From: Sphingobacterium bovisgrunnientis
GTDB taxonomy: Bacteria; Bacteroidota; Bacteroidia; Sphingobacteriales; Sphingobacteriaceae
Length of the DNA stretch: 64,000 nucleotides
NCBI RefSeq assembly: GCF_009829085.1
Contig: NZ_WUQY01000025.1
Coordinates: 1 to 64,000 of the forward strand
Direction: 5' to 3'
Numbering within the stretch: the first letter of the stretch is position 1; every line of letters begins with the position of its first letter. Below the pieces are notes generated by a model. That model did no database searches. It had not been told where the DNA came from and worked only from the letters and a program-made list of their open reading frames with translations. The position numbers and the translations under genes were made by a program. Below, one piece after another: positions 1-9,147 of this stretch.

Positions 1-91
1 AATAAGTAAGAAAATAGCCATAAAACGAATTAGAATTAACAAATAAAATTAAATATCCGTTTTACCGGACAACAATGTTTTTTTTGTATTC

Positions 92-2284
92 TTAAATACT
101 CGTAATTTCCAATATCGAACTTTTTATACTACCTCTCAAGTACCAATCTAATCCGACTTTCATAAGATAATCCCCAGAGAAAGTCTGTTCATTTCTATTG
201 AATTGAGGTTTTTGATTTGGCATCAAATTGATTTCTTTAATGGTGTGTTTTTTATTCGGATCCAAACCTTTCAAGACTAGTTTGCTAAACACATCACCAG
301 AAAGTATATTCAGGTTGTAATTGAACAATACAGCTTTAGATTTATCCTCAGAAATAGTCATCCATGCTGCAGTATTGTTGTTGTAAGGAGATAATAAACG
401 ATAAATTTCACCCTGACCAATCACTTTTTGTAGTCTATTGAAATTCTTTACTGCTTCTTGGCAATAAGTTAATTTGTCTCCGCTAAATTTCTCTAATTCG
501 ATATCAAAACCTAATTTCCCGCTCATTGCTACGTCTGTACGGAATTTGATGGGCTGTTTACCCCAAGATGTTACGTGTGCACACTGTGCTGCGAAAGGGA
601 AAAAGTACGAGTACGAATATTGCAAGTACACACGCTGCAATCCATCAGTATTATCACTTGGCCAAAATTCTTGAAAGTACTTCAAACCACCGTATTCTGC
701 TCTACCGCCACCACCGCTACACCACATCATTTCTAATTCTGGATATTTGCTTCTGAAGCGCTCAAGAACACTGTATAAACCATTCACATAGTCTACAACA
801 AGATTATTCTGATTATCCTTCAGGTAAGGTGAGTGTTGGTTAGTCATGTAGCGATTACAATCCCACTTGATGTACGCGATGTCCTTGCCATCTTGCATGA
901 TTTTATCCAATACATTATATACGTAATCCTGGACTTTTGGATTGGTCATATCCAATACCAATTGTTGTCTACGCTCATGGATATCACGATTTGGAAGTTT
1001 CCATACCCAGTCAGGGTGCTTTTCGTACAACTCACTTTTTGCACTAATCATTTCTGGTTCTACCCAGATACCAAATTTCACAACTTATCATGCGCTAATT
1101 TTACGAGATGCCCAATTCCATTGTCAATTTTTCCTTGTTTGGTTCCCAGTCACCTAAACTTGTATGGTCATTATTACGAGGATATTTGTTACCAAACCAT
1201 CCATCGTCTAGCAAGAATAAATCAATTCCAAGTTTTTAGCATCGCCAAACATATGATCTAGTTTTTTCTCATCAAAGTCAAAATAGGTGGCTTCCCAGTT
1301 ATTTAACAATGTTGTTCTCTTTTCACGACCTTTTCTAGATACCGTAGTCCAAAGCCCATTTGTGTAAATTACGACTTGCTTGACCTTTACCTTTCGTCGT
1401 AAAGGTATAGATGAATGATGGGGTCTTAAATTCTTTGCCTGCAGCCAAATTATATGCAGAAGAATAGTTGTTGATACCAGGAAGGCTTTGAAGTAAATAA
1501 CTAAATCTTCACTGTATTTTACCTTTTCGAAAGTCAATTTGAAATTTCCTGACCAAGCGAGAGTACCTGCAATCACAGTTCCTTCATCTTCTGTTGCGGG
1601 TTTGTCAACAGATAATAAGAATGATGGTAAATCAAAGTTTGTAGCTCTTGTCCCTAATTTTGATTCTATTCGGTGAATTCCTTGCGGAAGTAAAACCTCT
1701 TCGTTGCGCATTTCATTGATCCAATCGCCGTAAAAGTGTTGCAAATAATACTTTTCTACATTCAATTGCAATGCGGCTGAAGCGTAATTTTCCAATACCA
1801 CAGGTTTCTTTTCTTTATTAAGTTACGTGGACCAGGATTCTATCACATTTTCTTTTTGGAATGCCTTGAAAAATAATTTTACTTGGATAGAGTATTTTGG
1901 ATCTATCAATTCAATTGTTGTCGTTGTCACATTCCCATCAGCTGCTTTTTGATGTGAAACATACTCCAAATCTAAGGAAGTATTACCATCTGCTTGTTTT
2001 ATCTGTAAAGCTGGCTCTCGAACAATGTACATTCCTCCTGTTATCCATGTGTCAATTTCCGCATTTAGCAATTGCTGATAATCTCCTTTATTAGATAAGG
2101 CTTCACCCAAATATATTTGATGTAAAGTTTTGGCTGAACTTACACGAAATACTAGCGCAGAGTTTTGCGTTTCAATCACAATATCTTGGCCTTTTGAATG
2201 GAAAGATATTGTAAAAATCAGAAGAAGACTAAATCCAAATTTTGAAACAAAAGCATTCAGATTGGTTGATTTTTGTTTACTCAT
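92..2284 (-). pseudogene. GH36 alpha-galactosidase, decayed
   Basis: Read in pieces, this is a full-length secreted family 36 alpha-galactosidase of about 730 residues. An N-terminal signal peptide and beta-sandwich lie at 1823-2284, the middle at about 1208-1801 and the catalytic barrel plus C-terminal domain at 92-1081. The catalytic part keeps KWDCN (nucleophile Asp), the CSGGGGR loop and SDNTD (acid/base Asp). I count six lesions: an in-frame TAA at 1823-1825; single-base losses near 1495-1497, 1233-1237, 1128-1132 and 1085; and one base gained near 1331-1337. In the alternative frames the expected residues continue, for example LLDDGWFG followed by GDWEPNK between 1145 and 1235. No complete enzyme can be made. 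Most shifts fall in short A/T runs, so a local sequencing fault is possible, but no other gene in the window is broken. Confidence 0.9.
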
Positions 2285-2486
2285 AATGTTGTTATGTTGA
2301 TTATAAAAATGGCTCTCTAAAAAAAGTAATAATTTTATCTTATAGATTAAATAAATAAAAGCGTAATGCTATTGTTACTATAATTGCAATATAATATAAA
2401 CACTTTTTTATCATAAAATTAATTTTAGCGATGTTATGCAAAATTATTTTATAACTCGTTGTACTGATAAAAATAGATGGTAGCAC

Positions 2487-2528
2487 AAAAAAAATAGCGC
2501 CAACATTTACCTAAATGTTGGCGCTATT
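2487..2528 (-). terminator. intrinsic terminator after the first L,D-transpeptidase gene
   Basis: A perfect 17-bp stem (2493-2509 with 2512-2528, core GCGCCAACATTTA) has a 2-nt loop. On the minus strand it is followed by a run of eight T. It lies just downstream of the transpeptidase stop. Confidence 0.85.
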
Positions 2529-2560
2529 AAAACAATTATAAATTTTATGAGATTGGATAT

Positions 2561-3358
2561 TTAATAAGTAGAATAAGCACTATCAATGTCATTGACAACA
2601 TCTCTTTGAGCCAATAGCGTATTCGTTGATTTCTTTAATATTTTTGAGCTGGCTAAATATGATGGATCTTCAGCATAAATAAACACCATAGTTCCGTTCT
2701 TTATAGTATTAATGATAGGTTTATTCAGCTCTCTTGGCAGAGCAGGACAACCGTAGCTTCTCCCTAATCTACCTGTGGCATTGATTACAGATTGACTGCA
2801 ATAATCCGCACCATGTATGACTACTGCTCTTGGTTTAGCTTGATCATTAATTCCTTTTTCCAAACCGTGTAACACCAATGAATAACCATTTCCACCCATA
2901 TAGGTATTTTCTGTCGTATAGAACCCTAAAGAACTTTGAAACGAACCGTGTCTATTTGAAAACGAAGTAGCATATTTTTCGCCACTATTTCGGCCGTGAG
3001 ATACAATTGTATTATACAATACTTTCTTATTTTTCATGTCGATGACATGCATGCGTTTTTCTGTAGATGGTAGTGTAAAGTCTATAACCGTGATAATATC
3101 CTTGTTTTTAAATTCCAAATTTTCGTAACCTATCATCGCTTTATCGAAGGCTTCGAATTTTAATTTACCATCTAAACCAATTTCCTCATATAAGATCTCA
3201 GATGCAGATCTCGTATCTACATAAGCGGAATCTTTTTTAATATTATGTGGAATATTCGCCGTTTCTTGCGGTTGAAGGTAGGTTGCTGCGGTTTGACTGA
3301 TTATAGTGACAAGTCCTATACAGGTTGTTACTAAAGTAATAATTTTTGTTTTTCTCAT
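2561..3358 (-). CDS. Murein L,D-transpeptidase family protein (YkuD_2 type)
   Basis: This is a predicted exported L,D-transpeptidase-type enzyme acting on peptidoglycan stem peptides in the periplasm. A signal/anchor segment spans residues 1-25. The catalytic region carries IHGADYC (His182) and GRSYGCPAL (Cys204), the His/Cys arrangement of this family in Bacteroidota and Proteobacteria. The 265-residue length is normal. It is followed by a strong terminator and preceded by about 85 bp that separate it from a second, unrelated-looking L,D-transpeptidase on the same strand. Substrate and cross-link type cannot be read from the sequence. Confidence 0.85.
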   Translation of the reverse strand: MRKTKIITLVTTCIGLVTIISQTAATYLQPQETANIPHNIKKDSAYVDTRSASEILYEEIGLDGKLKFEAFDKAMIGYENLEFKNKDIITVIDFTLPSTEKRMHVIDMKNKKVLYNTIVSHGRNSGEKYATSFSNRHGSFQSSLGFYTTENTYMGGNGYSLVLHGLEKGINDQAKPRAVVIHGADYCSQSVINATGRLGRSYGCPALPRELNKPIINTIKNGTMVFIYAEDPSYLASSKILKKSTNTLLAQRDVVNDIDSAYSTY

Positions 3359-3445
3359 AAGCGCACTTTATCCTTTCGTGATGTACAAAGTTCGTTATCA
3401 ATTATTTATAAAAACGTTAAGAAATGTTAAATCCTTAACTTATGG

Positions 3446-4477
3446 TTAATCTATGACAATTACTAATGAAGAAAAAGGTTTCACCCAGTCATAAATAAAC
3501 TTTGAATGTGAGGAAGCATTGCGCACACACATATGTGAACGCGGCACTGTACCTAGACTCCAACTAGTCTCAATTATCTGTCCTTTGGGATTATTAACAG
3601 GCACACCATGTATATATGCTCCATTTGTAAAACGTGATGCCCAAGGCGCAAATCCTTCAATACTTGTCGTACCATCCTTGTAATAAAACATCTTCGCTTT
3701 TTGTTCTTGTACCAAAAACATTCCTACAGGAGTTTCCATTGCATATGGAGGGTTATGTTTACCTGTGGTTGCTTTATTCATGCTACGGATGTACCACGTG
3801 TCATCAATATGATCCAACGCACAGATATTTTGATTGGTCACATCAACTACCACTATATGCTTGAATGATAATGTGTCTCCTAAAGCCTTTACATATCGAT
3901 TTGGAATATCCCATTCACCTTCAAAATTACTTAAACCTTTGACACGAACCATCTTGAGCGTATCGCTAGATAAAATTTTAACTAATGAGCCATCGCGACC
4001 ATATATGGAGGGAAGTTTAGTCTCGCCAACTTGGTATAAAGGAGCAGACTGATAACGTTCTGTGCCCAATGTGTCTGACACCCTTTTGTACGCATTTCGT
4101 TTGAAATTCGCTACTGTTGGTGCTTCTCCATGTTTGTTCTTATAATTTGAAACCAATCCATATTGATTGTGCTCACGCTGAAAATTCTCGATATAAGCTA
4201 GTTTTTCTTTGATCTTTTCCCATTGAAAAACGCGGAACGTGTCATTGTATTCATATTGGTCCTCAAGGGTGTATTTGTCGTATTTCAGCTCTTTTTTGAG
4301 TTTTATATCCGCAGCAGTTCTTGGACGTTTTTTTTCGGCTTCATCCTGCTCTTTGCGTACATTTTCAATACTGTCTTGTTTAGCTTTTTCAATCTCTTCG
4401 GGTGTTTTCTCTTTTTTCGAAGAATTACAAGAGATGATAAATTGTGTGATAAGTGCAAATAGTAGTATGTAGCGCAT
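3446..4477 (-). CDS. L,D-transpeptidase lipoprotein (YkuD domain)
   Basis: The 343-residue protein starts with a lipoprotein signal peptide ending in ISC (Cys17). A highly charged Lys/Glu stretch of about 60 residues follows, likely a coil reaching from the membrane to the wall. The C-terminal YkuD domain has YIHGVPV (His290) and SHMCVR (Cys317), the catalytic pair of L,D-transpeptidases that make 3-3 cross-links or attach proteins to peptidoglycan. The residues after the lipid Cys are Asn-Ser-Ser-Lys-Lys without an acidic export signal, which fits periplasmic retention. It is tandem with the other L,D-transpeptidase gene and downstream of an unknown membrane protein on the same strand. Confidence 0.85.
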   Translation of the reverse strand: MRYILLFALITQFIISCNSSKKEKTPEEIEKAKQDSIENVRKEQDEAEKKRPRTAADIKLKKELKYDKYTLEDQYEYNDTFRVFQWEKIKEKLAYIENFQREHNQYGLVSNYKNKHGEAPTVANFKRNAYKRVSDTLGTERYQSAPLYQVGETKLPSIYGRDGSLVKILSSDTLKMVRVKGLSNFEGEWDIPNRYVKALGDTLSFKHIVVVDVTNQNICALDHIDDTWYIRSMNKATTGKHNPPYAMETPVGMFLVQEQKAKMFYYKDGTTSIEGFAPWASRFTNGAYIHGVPVNNPKGQIIETSWSLGTVPRSHMCVRNASSHSKFIYDWVKPFSSLVIVID

Positions 4478-4527
4478 ATAGCGTATAATTGATTTTAATG
4501 TAAGTGATTAAATCAAATATATTAAAA

Positions 4528-5130
4528 TTAAATTATTGGGAATAATTTTGTTTCAATCTCTCGATCAAATAATTGCAACTTGTCGAAGAAAGGCTTTGTT
4601 TGCGGATTTTGTGCGATTACATAAGGAATAAAGTAGTTTTCCGCTTGCGTATGCAATATGTAATAGCCAAATAATACACCATTGTTCTTTTGCACAGATT
4701 TTACTTCCGAAACTCTTTTTACGTCGTTTAATAAATTGAAAGACTGAACTTTGTTGTTGTTGTCTTCAACTTGAATTTCATGAGTTAGGCTGTTGTAAAT
4801 CATGCGTTGATTTTTACTTGCTTTCAGATGATTGTTCAAAATGAAAAATTGACCAATCAAATAAAGACTTACAGGGAGCATTATTAAGGCAATTTTGAAT
4901 TTACTAGCCAATATAATGGTAATTAATAATAGTAAAATACCAACGCCAACTGTAATAAGTGTTTTCTTTACAGCAGATTTGTAGATGGATAAAGGGGCAC
5001 TTATTTCAATAATTTCGGAAGGAGAGGACAATCGTTGAGTCGTACTCCATGATCCAAAAAGATTTAGCTTACGCACAATTGAAAAGATGAGCATAGCAAT
5101 AAGGGCAACTATAATGATGATTTTTATCAT
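4528..5130 (-). CDS. Unknown membrane protein, PH-like C-terminal region
   Basis: I do not recognise this 200-residue protein. It has an N-terminal hydrophobic segment (residues 1-20) and two further membrane segments at about residues 60-100. A soluble C-terminal half of alternating polar and hydrophobic strands follows; it resembles small PH-like membrane-protein domains but this is only an impression. It starts 9 bp after panB and is probably co-transcribed with it and perhaps with the following L,D-transpeptidase. No catalytic motif is visible. Confidence 0.6.
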   Translation of the reverse strand: MIKIIIIVALIAMLIFSIVRKLNLFGSWSTTQRLSSPSEIIEISAPLSIYKSAVKKTLITVGVGILLLLITIILASKFKIALIMLPVSLYLIGQFFILNNHLKASKNQRMIYNSLTHEIQVEDNNNKVQSFNLLNDVKRVSEVKSVQKNNGVLFGYYILHTQAENYFIPYVIAQNPQTKPFFDKLQLFDREIETKLFPII

Positions 5131-5139
5131 CCAGTGTTT

Positions 5140-5955
5140 TTAATATTGTTCTTTTTCGTTTGGATAATCCTTTGATTTAACATCCGCTACGTATTGCGCT
5201 GTAGCATTGGTTATAGTGTCAAATAGATTCGCGTATTGACGCAAAAATTTTGGTTTAAAATCTTTTGTCATACCTAACATATCATTGACTACTAATACCT
5301 GCCCGTCACAACCATTCCCTGCACCGATTCCTACTGTTGGGATTTGCAAGGACTTCGAAACTTCTTCTGCTAATTTAGCTGGAATTTTTTCCAATACAAT
5401 AGCAAAACATCCAGCTTCTTGCAAGGCTAGAGCATCGGTTTTTAAACGTTCGGCTTCAGCTTCTTCTTTTGCGCGCACACCAAAATCTCCAAACTTATAG
5501 ATTGATTGAGGAGTCAAACCCAAATGTCCACATACTGGAATGCCTGCATTCACAATCTTTTTGATATTATCAATAATCTCTTCGCCACCTTCCAATTTCA
5601 GTGCATGCGCTCCTGATTCCTTCATCATTCGCACAGCAGCTTCGTAAGCTTTTTCGGTAGATCCTTGGTATTCTCCAAAAGGTAAATCAGCCAGTACCAT
5701 CGCTCTTTTTGCACCACGCGCTACAGCAGCGGCATGATAGATCATGTGGTCTAATGTGATGGGAAGTGTCGTTTCATAGCCAGCAAACACATTCGCCGCC
5801 GAATCACCTACCAAAATAACGTCAACTCCTGCTTCATCCAATGCTCGCGCCATAGAATAATCATAGCTTGTAAGCATACTGATTTTTTCGCCTCTGGATT
5901 TCATATCGCGTAATGCAGAGGTAGTGATACGTTTTATGGGTTTGTGTACAGACAT
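5140..5955 (-). CDS. panB: 3-methyl-2-oxobutanoate hydroxymethyltransferase
   Basis: PanB transfers a hydroxymethyl group from methylenetetrahydrofolate to 2-oxoisovalerate, giving ketopantoate, the first step of pantothenate and CoA synthesis in the cytoplasm. Family blocks are clear: MLTSYDYSMARALD near the start, VGDSAANV and LADLPFGEY with the metal-binding Asp residues, LEGG, GHLGLTPQS and GIGAGNGCDGQ. I chose the ATG at 5955 (MSVHKPIKR). The frame stays open upstream to 6075, but those extra residues do not look like PanB and overlap the divergent gene. The length of 271 residues is near the E. coli enzyme. It heads a minus-strand run with an unknown membrane protein. Confidence 0.95.
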   Translation of the reverse strand: MSVHKPIKRITTSALRDMKSRGEKISMLTSYDYSMARALDEAGVDVILVGDSAANVFAGYETTLPITLDHMIYHAAAVARGAKRAMVLADLPFGEYQGSTEKAYEAAVRMMKESGAHALKLEGGEEIIDNIKKIVNAGIPVCGHLGLTPQSIYKFGDFGVRAKEEAEAERLKTDALALQEAGCFAIVLEKIPAKLAEEVSKSLQIPTVGIGAGNGCDGQVLVVNDMLGMTKDFKPKFLRQYANLFDTITNATAQYVADVKSKDYPNEKEQY

Positions 5956-6066
5956 GTTCTCTCTTAGTTTAGTTGCAAAATTATAAATAAAAATAGCTAT
6001 CCCTTCATAATATTGTAAAAACCTCAAATATCCAAAATACTCGTATTGTTTTGTTATTTTTGCAAT

Positions 6067-6810
6067 ATGACGCAAAACGAAAACCGTTTATTTAAATTTC
6101 CGAAGTTCGCAGAACTTATTATTCACGAGGATGACAATCTAATTGTAATTAATAAACCTCCATTTATTGCATCATTGGATCAACGCGAGGGTGGTGAAAT
6201 CAATATTTTGCGCTTAGCAAAAAAGTACCATGCAGACGCACAAGTTTGTCACCGACTAGATAAAGATACTTCGGGCGTGTTATTGATTGCCAAAAATCCT
6301 GAAACCTACCGTTTGGTTTCTATTGAATTTGAAAAACGTCGTGTCAATAAAATATATCATGCTATTATCCAAGGTACGCATGTCTTCAATGATTTAAAAG
6401 TTGATTTACCTATTTTGAATCAAGGAAATAAAAATGTTTCTATAGATAGAGCAAATGGTAAACCAGCGGAGACGATCTTTAATAGCTTGACTTATTTTAA
6501 ACATTTTACCTTAGTGGAATGTAGACCAATCACGGGACGTATGCACCAGATACGTATTCACTTAGCGACGCAGCATGCTGCCATTGTAGGGGATGCGATG
6601 TACCGTGGCAAGCCAGTTTATCTTTCTCAAATCAAAAAACGTGGTTTCACAATGGGAAAAGAACAAGAAGAATTACCAATTATGAAACGTTTTGCTTTAC
6701 ATTCCAAAAAAGTTGATTTTACTATCGATGGCAAGCACTATGCATTCGAAGCTGAGTATCCAAAAGATTTTGCTACTTTACTTAAACAATTGGAGAAATT
6801 TGATTCTTAA
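6067..6810 (+). CDS. RluA-family pseudouridine synthase
   Basis: This predicted RNA pseudouridine synthase has the catalytic motif HRLDKDTSG with Asp65, the later block GRMHQIRIHLA, and a C-terminal LHSKKVDF segment, as in the RluA/RluC/RluD group. At 247 residues it lacks an obvious N-terminal S4 domain, so the target (rRNA or tRNA) is uncertain. I start at the ATG at 6067, since seven extra upstream codons add nothing family-like. A -7-like TATTTTTG lies at 6055-6062, which would place the transcript start at or next to the ATG. The gene is divergent from panB and followed 16 bp later by a thioredoxin-like gene. Confidence 0.9.
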   Translation: MTQNENRLFKFPKFAELIIHEDDNLIVINKPPFIASLDQREGGEINILRLAKKYHADAQVCHRLDKDTSGVLLIAKNPETYRLVSIEFEKRRVNKIYHAIIQGTHVFNDLKVDLPILNQGNKNVSIDRANGKPAETIFNSLTYFKHFTLVECRPITGRMHQIRIHLATQHAAIVGDAMYRGKPVYLSQIKKRGFTMGKEQEELPIMKRFALHSKKVDFTIDGKHYAFEAEYPKDFATLLKQLEKFDS

Positions 6811-6826
6811 GTTTTAGATTTAAACT

Positions 6827-7432
6827 ATGGAAAATAAACGTAGTAAAAGACGGATTTGGAATTATGTGATATGGGCTATTTTATTTGGTCTTATATTATT
6901 GCCAAGTAGTCGCATTTTTATTCAGCAACAGTTAATGAAATTAGGTTTTTTTAAGCCTAAATTGGAAAATGTGGATAAACCTGCTTCAGAACAGAATTCA
7001 AGTCAACCGACTTCTGAATCATTAGGAAGGGTATCATTTAAGGATGAATCAGGTAAATTATATAATGTTGATGAGCTAAAAGGTAAAGTATTATTTATCA
7101 ATTTTTGGGCGACTTGGTGTCCGCCTTGTAAAGCTGAAATGCCTTCCATTGAAACATTATACAATAAATTCAAAGGAAACGATAAGGTTCAATTTTTGCT
7201 TGTAGAAATTGAAAATGATATAGAAGGGGCAAACAAATTTTTGCAGCAACAGAATCTTAATCTACCTATCGTTTATCCAAATAGTAGTATACCTAATGAG
7301 TGGCTTTCGGGAGCTATTCCTACAACCATAATTTTAGATAAAAATGGTGAATTAGCTGGAAGAGAGCAAGGTATGCGTGATTACAGTGCAAAATCAATTG
7401 AAGATTTTATTCAAAATCTAATAAATCAATAA
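6827..7432 (+). CDS. Membrane-anchored TlpA-like thioredoxin
   Basis: This is a thiol-disulfide oxidoreductase anchored in the inner membrane with its catalytic domain in the periplasm. One membrane segment lies at residues 11-27 after a positively charged N-terminus, followed by a Ser/Gln-rich linker (about 50-66). The thioredoxin fold carries WCPPC (Cys98, Cys101) and the cis-Pro block AIPTTIILD. Such proteins reduce cytochrome c maturation partners or other periplasmic thiols; the partner here is unknown. It lies between the pseudouridine synthase and pyrF with short gaps and is probably co-transcribed. Confidence 0.88.
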   Translation: MENKRSKRRIWNYVIWAILFGLILLPSSRIFIQQQLMKLGFFKPKLENVDKPASEQNSSQPTSESLGRVSFKDESGKLYNVDELKGKVLFINFWATWCPPCKAEMPSIETLYNKFKGNDKVQFLLVEIENDIEGANKFLQQQNLNLPIVYPNSSIPNEWLSGAIPTTIILDKNGELAGREQGMRDYSAKSIEDFIQNLINQ

Positions 7433-7438
7433 AATTTT

Positions 7439-8272
7439 ATGACAAGACAAGAACTTATCGAGCAGATCAAGGAGAAACGTTCATTCCTTTGTGTAGGTCT
7501 TGATACAGATATAACAAAAATTCCAGAACATCTTTTGGGGGAAGAAGATCCTATATTTACGTTTAATAAAGCAATTATTGAAGCAACGGAAGACTTGTGT
7601 GTGGCTTATAAACCGAATATTGCTTTCTACGAGAGCTATGGCGTACAAGGATGGCATTCTTTACAAAAGACATGGCAAATTCTTCCCAAGAATTGTTTTA
7701 GTATAGCTGATGCAAAACGTGGTGATATTGGAAATACTTCAAAAATGTACGCGCAAGCATTTTTCGATCAAGCGCAATCTGGAATGTCCTTCGATTCGAT
7801 CACTATAGCACCTTATATGGGGAAGGATTCGGTTACACCGTTTTTGGATTTCGACGAAAAATGGGCTATTGTGTTGGCTTTGACCTCAAACGAAGGTTCT
7901 AAAGATTTTCAAAATTTCATCAATTCAAATGAAAAGCAGCTTTTTCAAGAAGTGATTGATAAAGTAAACTGTTGGGGTAGTATAGAAAATCTTATGTACG
8001 TGGTAGGAGCTACCCGAGGTGAAGCTTTCTTAGAGATTCGTAAACATGCGCCTGATCATTTTTTATTAGTGCCTGGTGTAGGTGCACAAGGAGGTTCCTT
8101 GCACGAAGTGTGTAAGTATGGAATGAATAAGGACTGCGGCTTATTAGTAAACAGTACACGCGGAATTATTTATGCATCCTCAGGAAAGGATTATGCTGAA
8201 AAGGCACGCGAAGAGGCTATTAAATTACAACAAGAAATGGAAAAGGAATTAATTATTGCTGGTGTCATTTAA
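7439..8272 (+). CDS. pyrF: Orotidine-5'-phosphate decarboxylase, type 2
   Basis: PyrF decarboxylates OMP to UMP, the last step of de novo pyrimidine synthesis. The catalytic block [10 protein letters not shown] is at residues 91-100 (Lys93). FLCVGLDTD near the N-terminus, VVGATR and the phosphate-binding [11 protein letters not shown] complete the family signature. The length of 277 residues fits the longer subfamily found in Bacteroidota and Actinobacteria. It begins 6 bp after the thioredoxin gene and is the last gene of that run, followed by a hairpin. Confidence 0.95.
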   Translation: MTRQELIEQIKEKRSFLCVGLDTDITKIPEHLLGEEDPIFTFNKAIIEATEDLCVAYKPNIAFYESYGVQGWHSLQKTWQILPKNCFSIADAKRGDIGNTSKMYAQAFFDQAQSGMSFDSITIAPYMGKDSVTPFLDFDEKWAIVLALTSNEGSKDFQNFINSNEKQLFQEVIDKVNCWGSIENLMYVVGATRGEAFLEIRKHAPDHFLLVPGVGAQGGSLHEVCKYGMNKDCGLLVNSTRGIIYASSGKDYAEKAREEAIKLQQEMEKELIIAGVI

Positions 8273-8294
8273 TCAAAAACATAATAAAAAATTT

Positions 8295-8325
8295 AGTAAG
8301 CCAACATATAAAATGTTGGCTTACT
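8295..8325 (+). terminator. hairpin after pyrF
   Basis: A perfect 13-bp stem (8295-8307 with 8313-8325, core AAGCCAACAT) has a 5-nt loop. The T-run that follows is interrupted (a T7 run begins about 14 nt later), so termination on the plus strand is probable but not certain. Confidence 0.6.
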
Positions 8326-8705
8326 TGTAGATAAGATATTTTTTTATATTTTCTTGTTACAATTGACTTTAATTATGTGATGATAATCACATTTTTTTAT
8401 AAAAACTTGTTTCTTATTGATTAATATGTTTGTGACCGCTAAAGCTCATAAATCTAATACTTGTGAAAATTATATAATTTAATGTGAATAAGCTTTTCTT
8501 TCTTGTAAAGTATTGTTTTTTAGGAAAATAAATAAACTCTAATCGTTGTAAAAGAATCACTCCAATTAGTTATCAAAATGTTTATATAGGCTTTTGAAAT
8601 GTATTTATGTTGTTTATTTGTGTTGTAATTATTACCTAATGTTCTTAGCAAAAGACATTGTTGTGGTAGTAATTTAATTATTAACGCAACTTTAAACTTA
8701 CGCTT
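8326..8705. other. AT-rich intergenic region before the 96-residue orphan
   Basis: No open frame or RNA gene was recognised in these 380 bases. The only clear structure is a perfect palindrome at 8375-8392. No convincing TTTG/TAnnTTTG promoter pair was found near the following gene. Confidence 0.5.
8375..8398. promoter_or_regulatory. CRP/FNR-family-like palindrome
   Basis: The sequence TGTGATGATAATCACA (8376-8391) matches the classical CRP operator pattern TGTGA-N6-TCACA exactly, with the symmetric T and A inside it. The wider 7-bp arms (8375-8381 and 8386-8392) have a GATA loop. A run of seven T follows, so it could instead be a short terminator. It lies about 100 bp after pyrF and 314 bp before the next gene. 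Confidence 0.4.
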
Positions 8706-8996
8706 ATGGAAGCTTACAGAATCAGGGTAATTGAATCATTGCAATTATTAGGCGAAATTAGGAATCAATTGTTTACACAGATTGTAAATATTGCCTCAGA
8801 TGGAGAGTTAAAAGAAATTTTGGATGTATTTGAGGAAGGTGATTATTACGATTTTGAAATGGATCAATTTGAAAATTCTTCAGATGTTAATATTTTAAAA
8901 TTAATGCAGCTTTGTAAGAATATTGAAATGGCCTTCGATAGTATTCAAAATGTAAATGCTGTTGGAGACGAAGAAATTTTCCTGTCTGCATCCTAA
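8706..8996 (+). CDS. Small acidic protein of unknown function
   Basis: I do not recognise this 96-residue protein. It is acidic, has no signal peptide or membrane segment and looks mainly helical, with an Asp/Glu-rich middle (EEGDYYDFEMDQFE, about residues 53-66). It starts at an ATG after a long AT-rich leader and is followed by a hairpin shared with the convergent pstB, which supports it being a real gene. It stands alone, with no operon partner. It might be a small regulatory or stress protein, but nothing in the sequence says so. Confidence 0.65.
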   Translation: MEAYRIRVIESLQLLGEIRNQLFTQIVNIASDGELKEILDVFEEGDYYDFEMDQFENSSDVNILKLMQLCKNIEMAFDSIQNVNAVGDEEIFLSAS

Positions 8997-9117
8997 TTAT
9001 ATTCGAAATTTTTATCTATCAAAATAGATTATGGTTTTTGATAGATATATCCAACACTTTTTGAGATATTAGTTGTATTATCTCTAATGATTAGTTATAA
9101 TACATTTAAAATGAAGA

Positions 9118-9147
9118 TGCCAATCTTAATTTGATTGGCACCTTTTA
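9118..9147. terminator. shared terminator between the orphan gene and pstB
   Basis: An 8-bp stem TGCCAATC/GATTGGCA (9118-9125 and 9133-9140) is followed on the plus strand by CCTTTTATT. On the minus strand the following bases are only moderately T-rich. Confidence 0.6.

Noticed and set aside
6046-6066. Earlier ATG for the pseudouridine synthase gene
   Set aside because: The extra residues add no family sequence and overlap the panB upstream region.
5956-6075. N-terminal extension of panB up to 6075
   Set aside because: The added residues do not resemble PanB, and the extension would overlap the divergent gene.
8375-8398. CRISPR-like or short repeat at the palindrome
   Set aside because: Only one copy was seen; it is a single palindrome.
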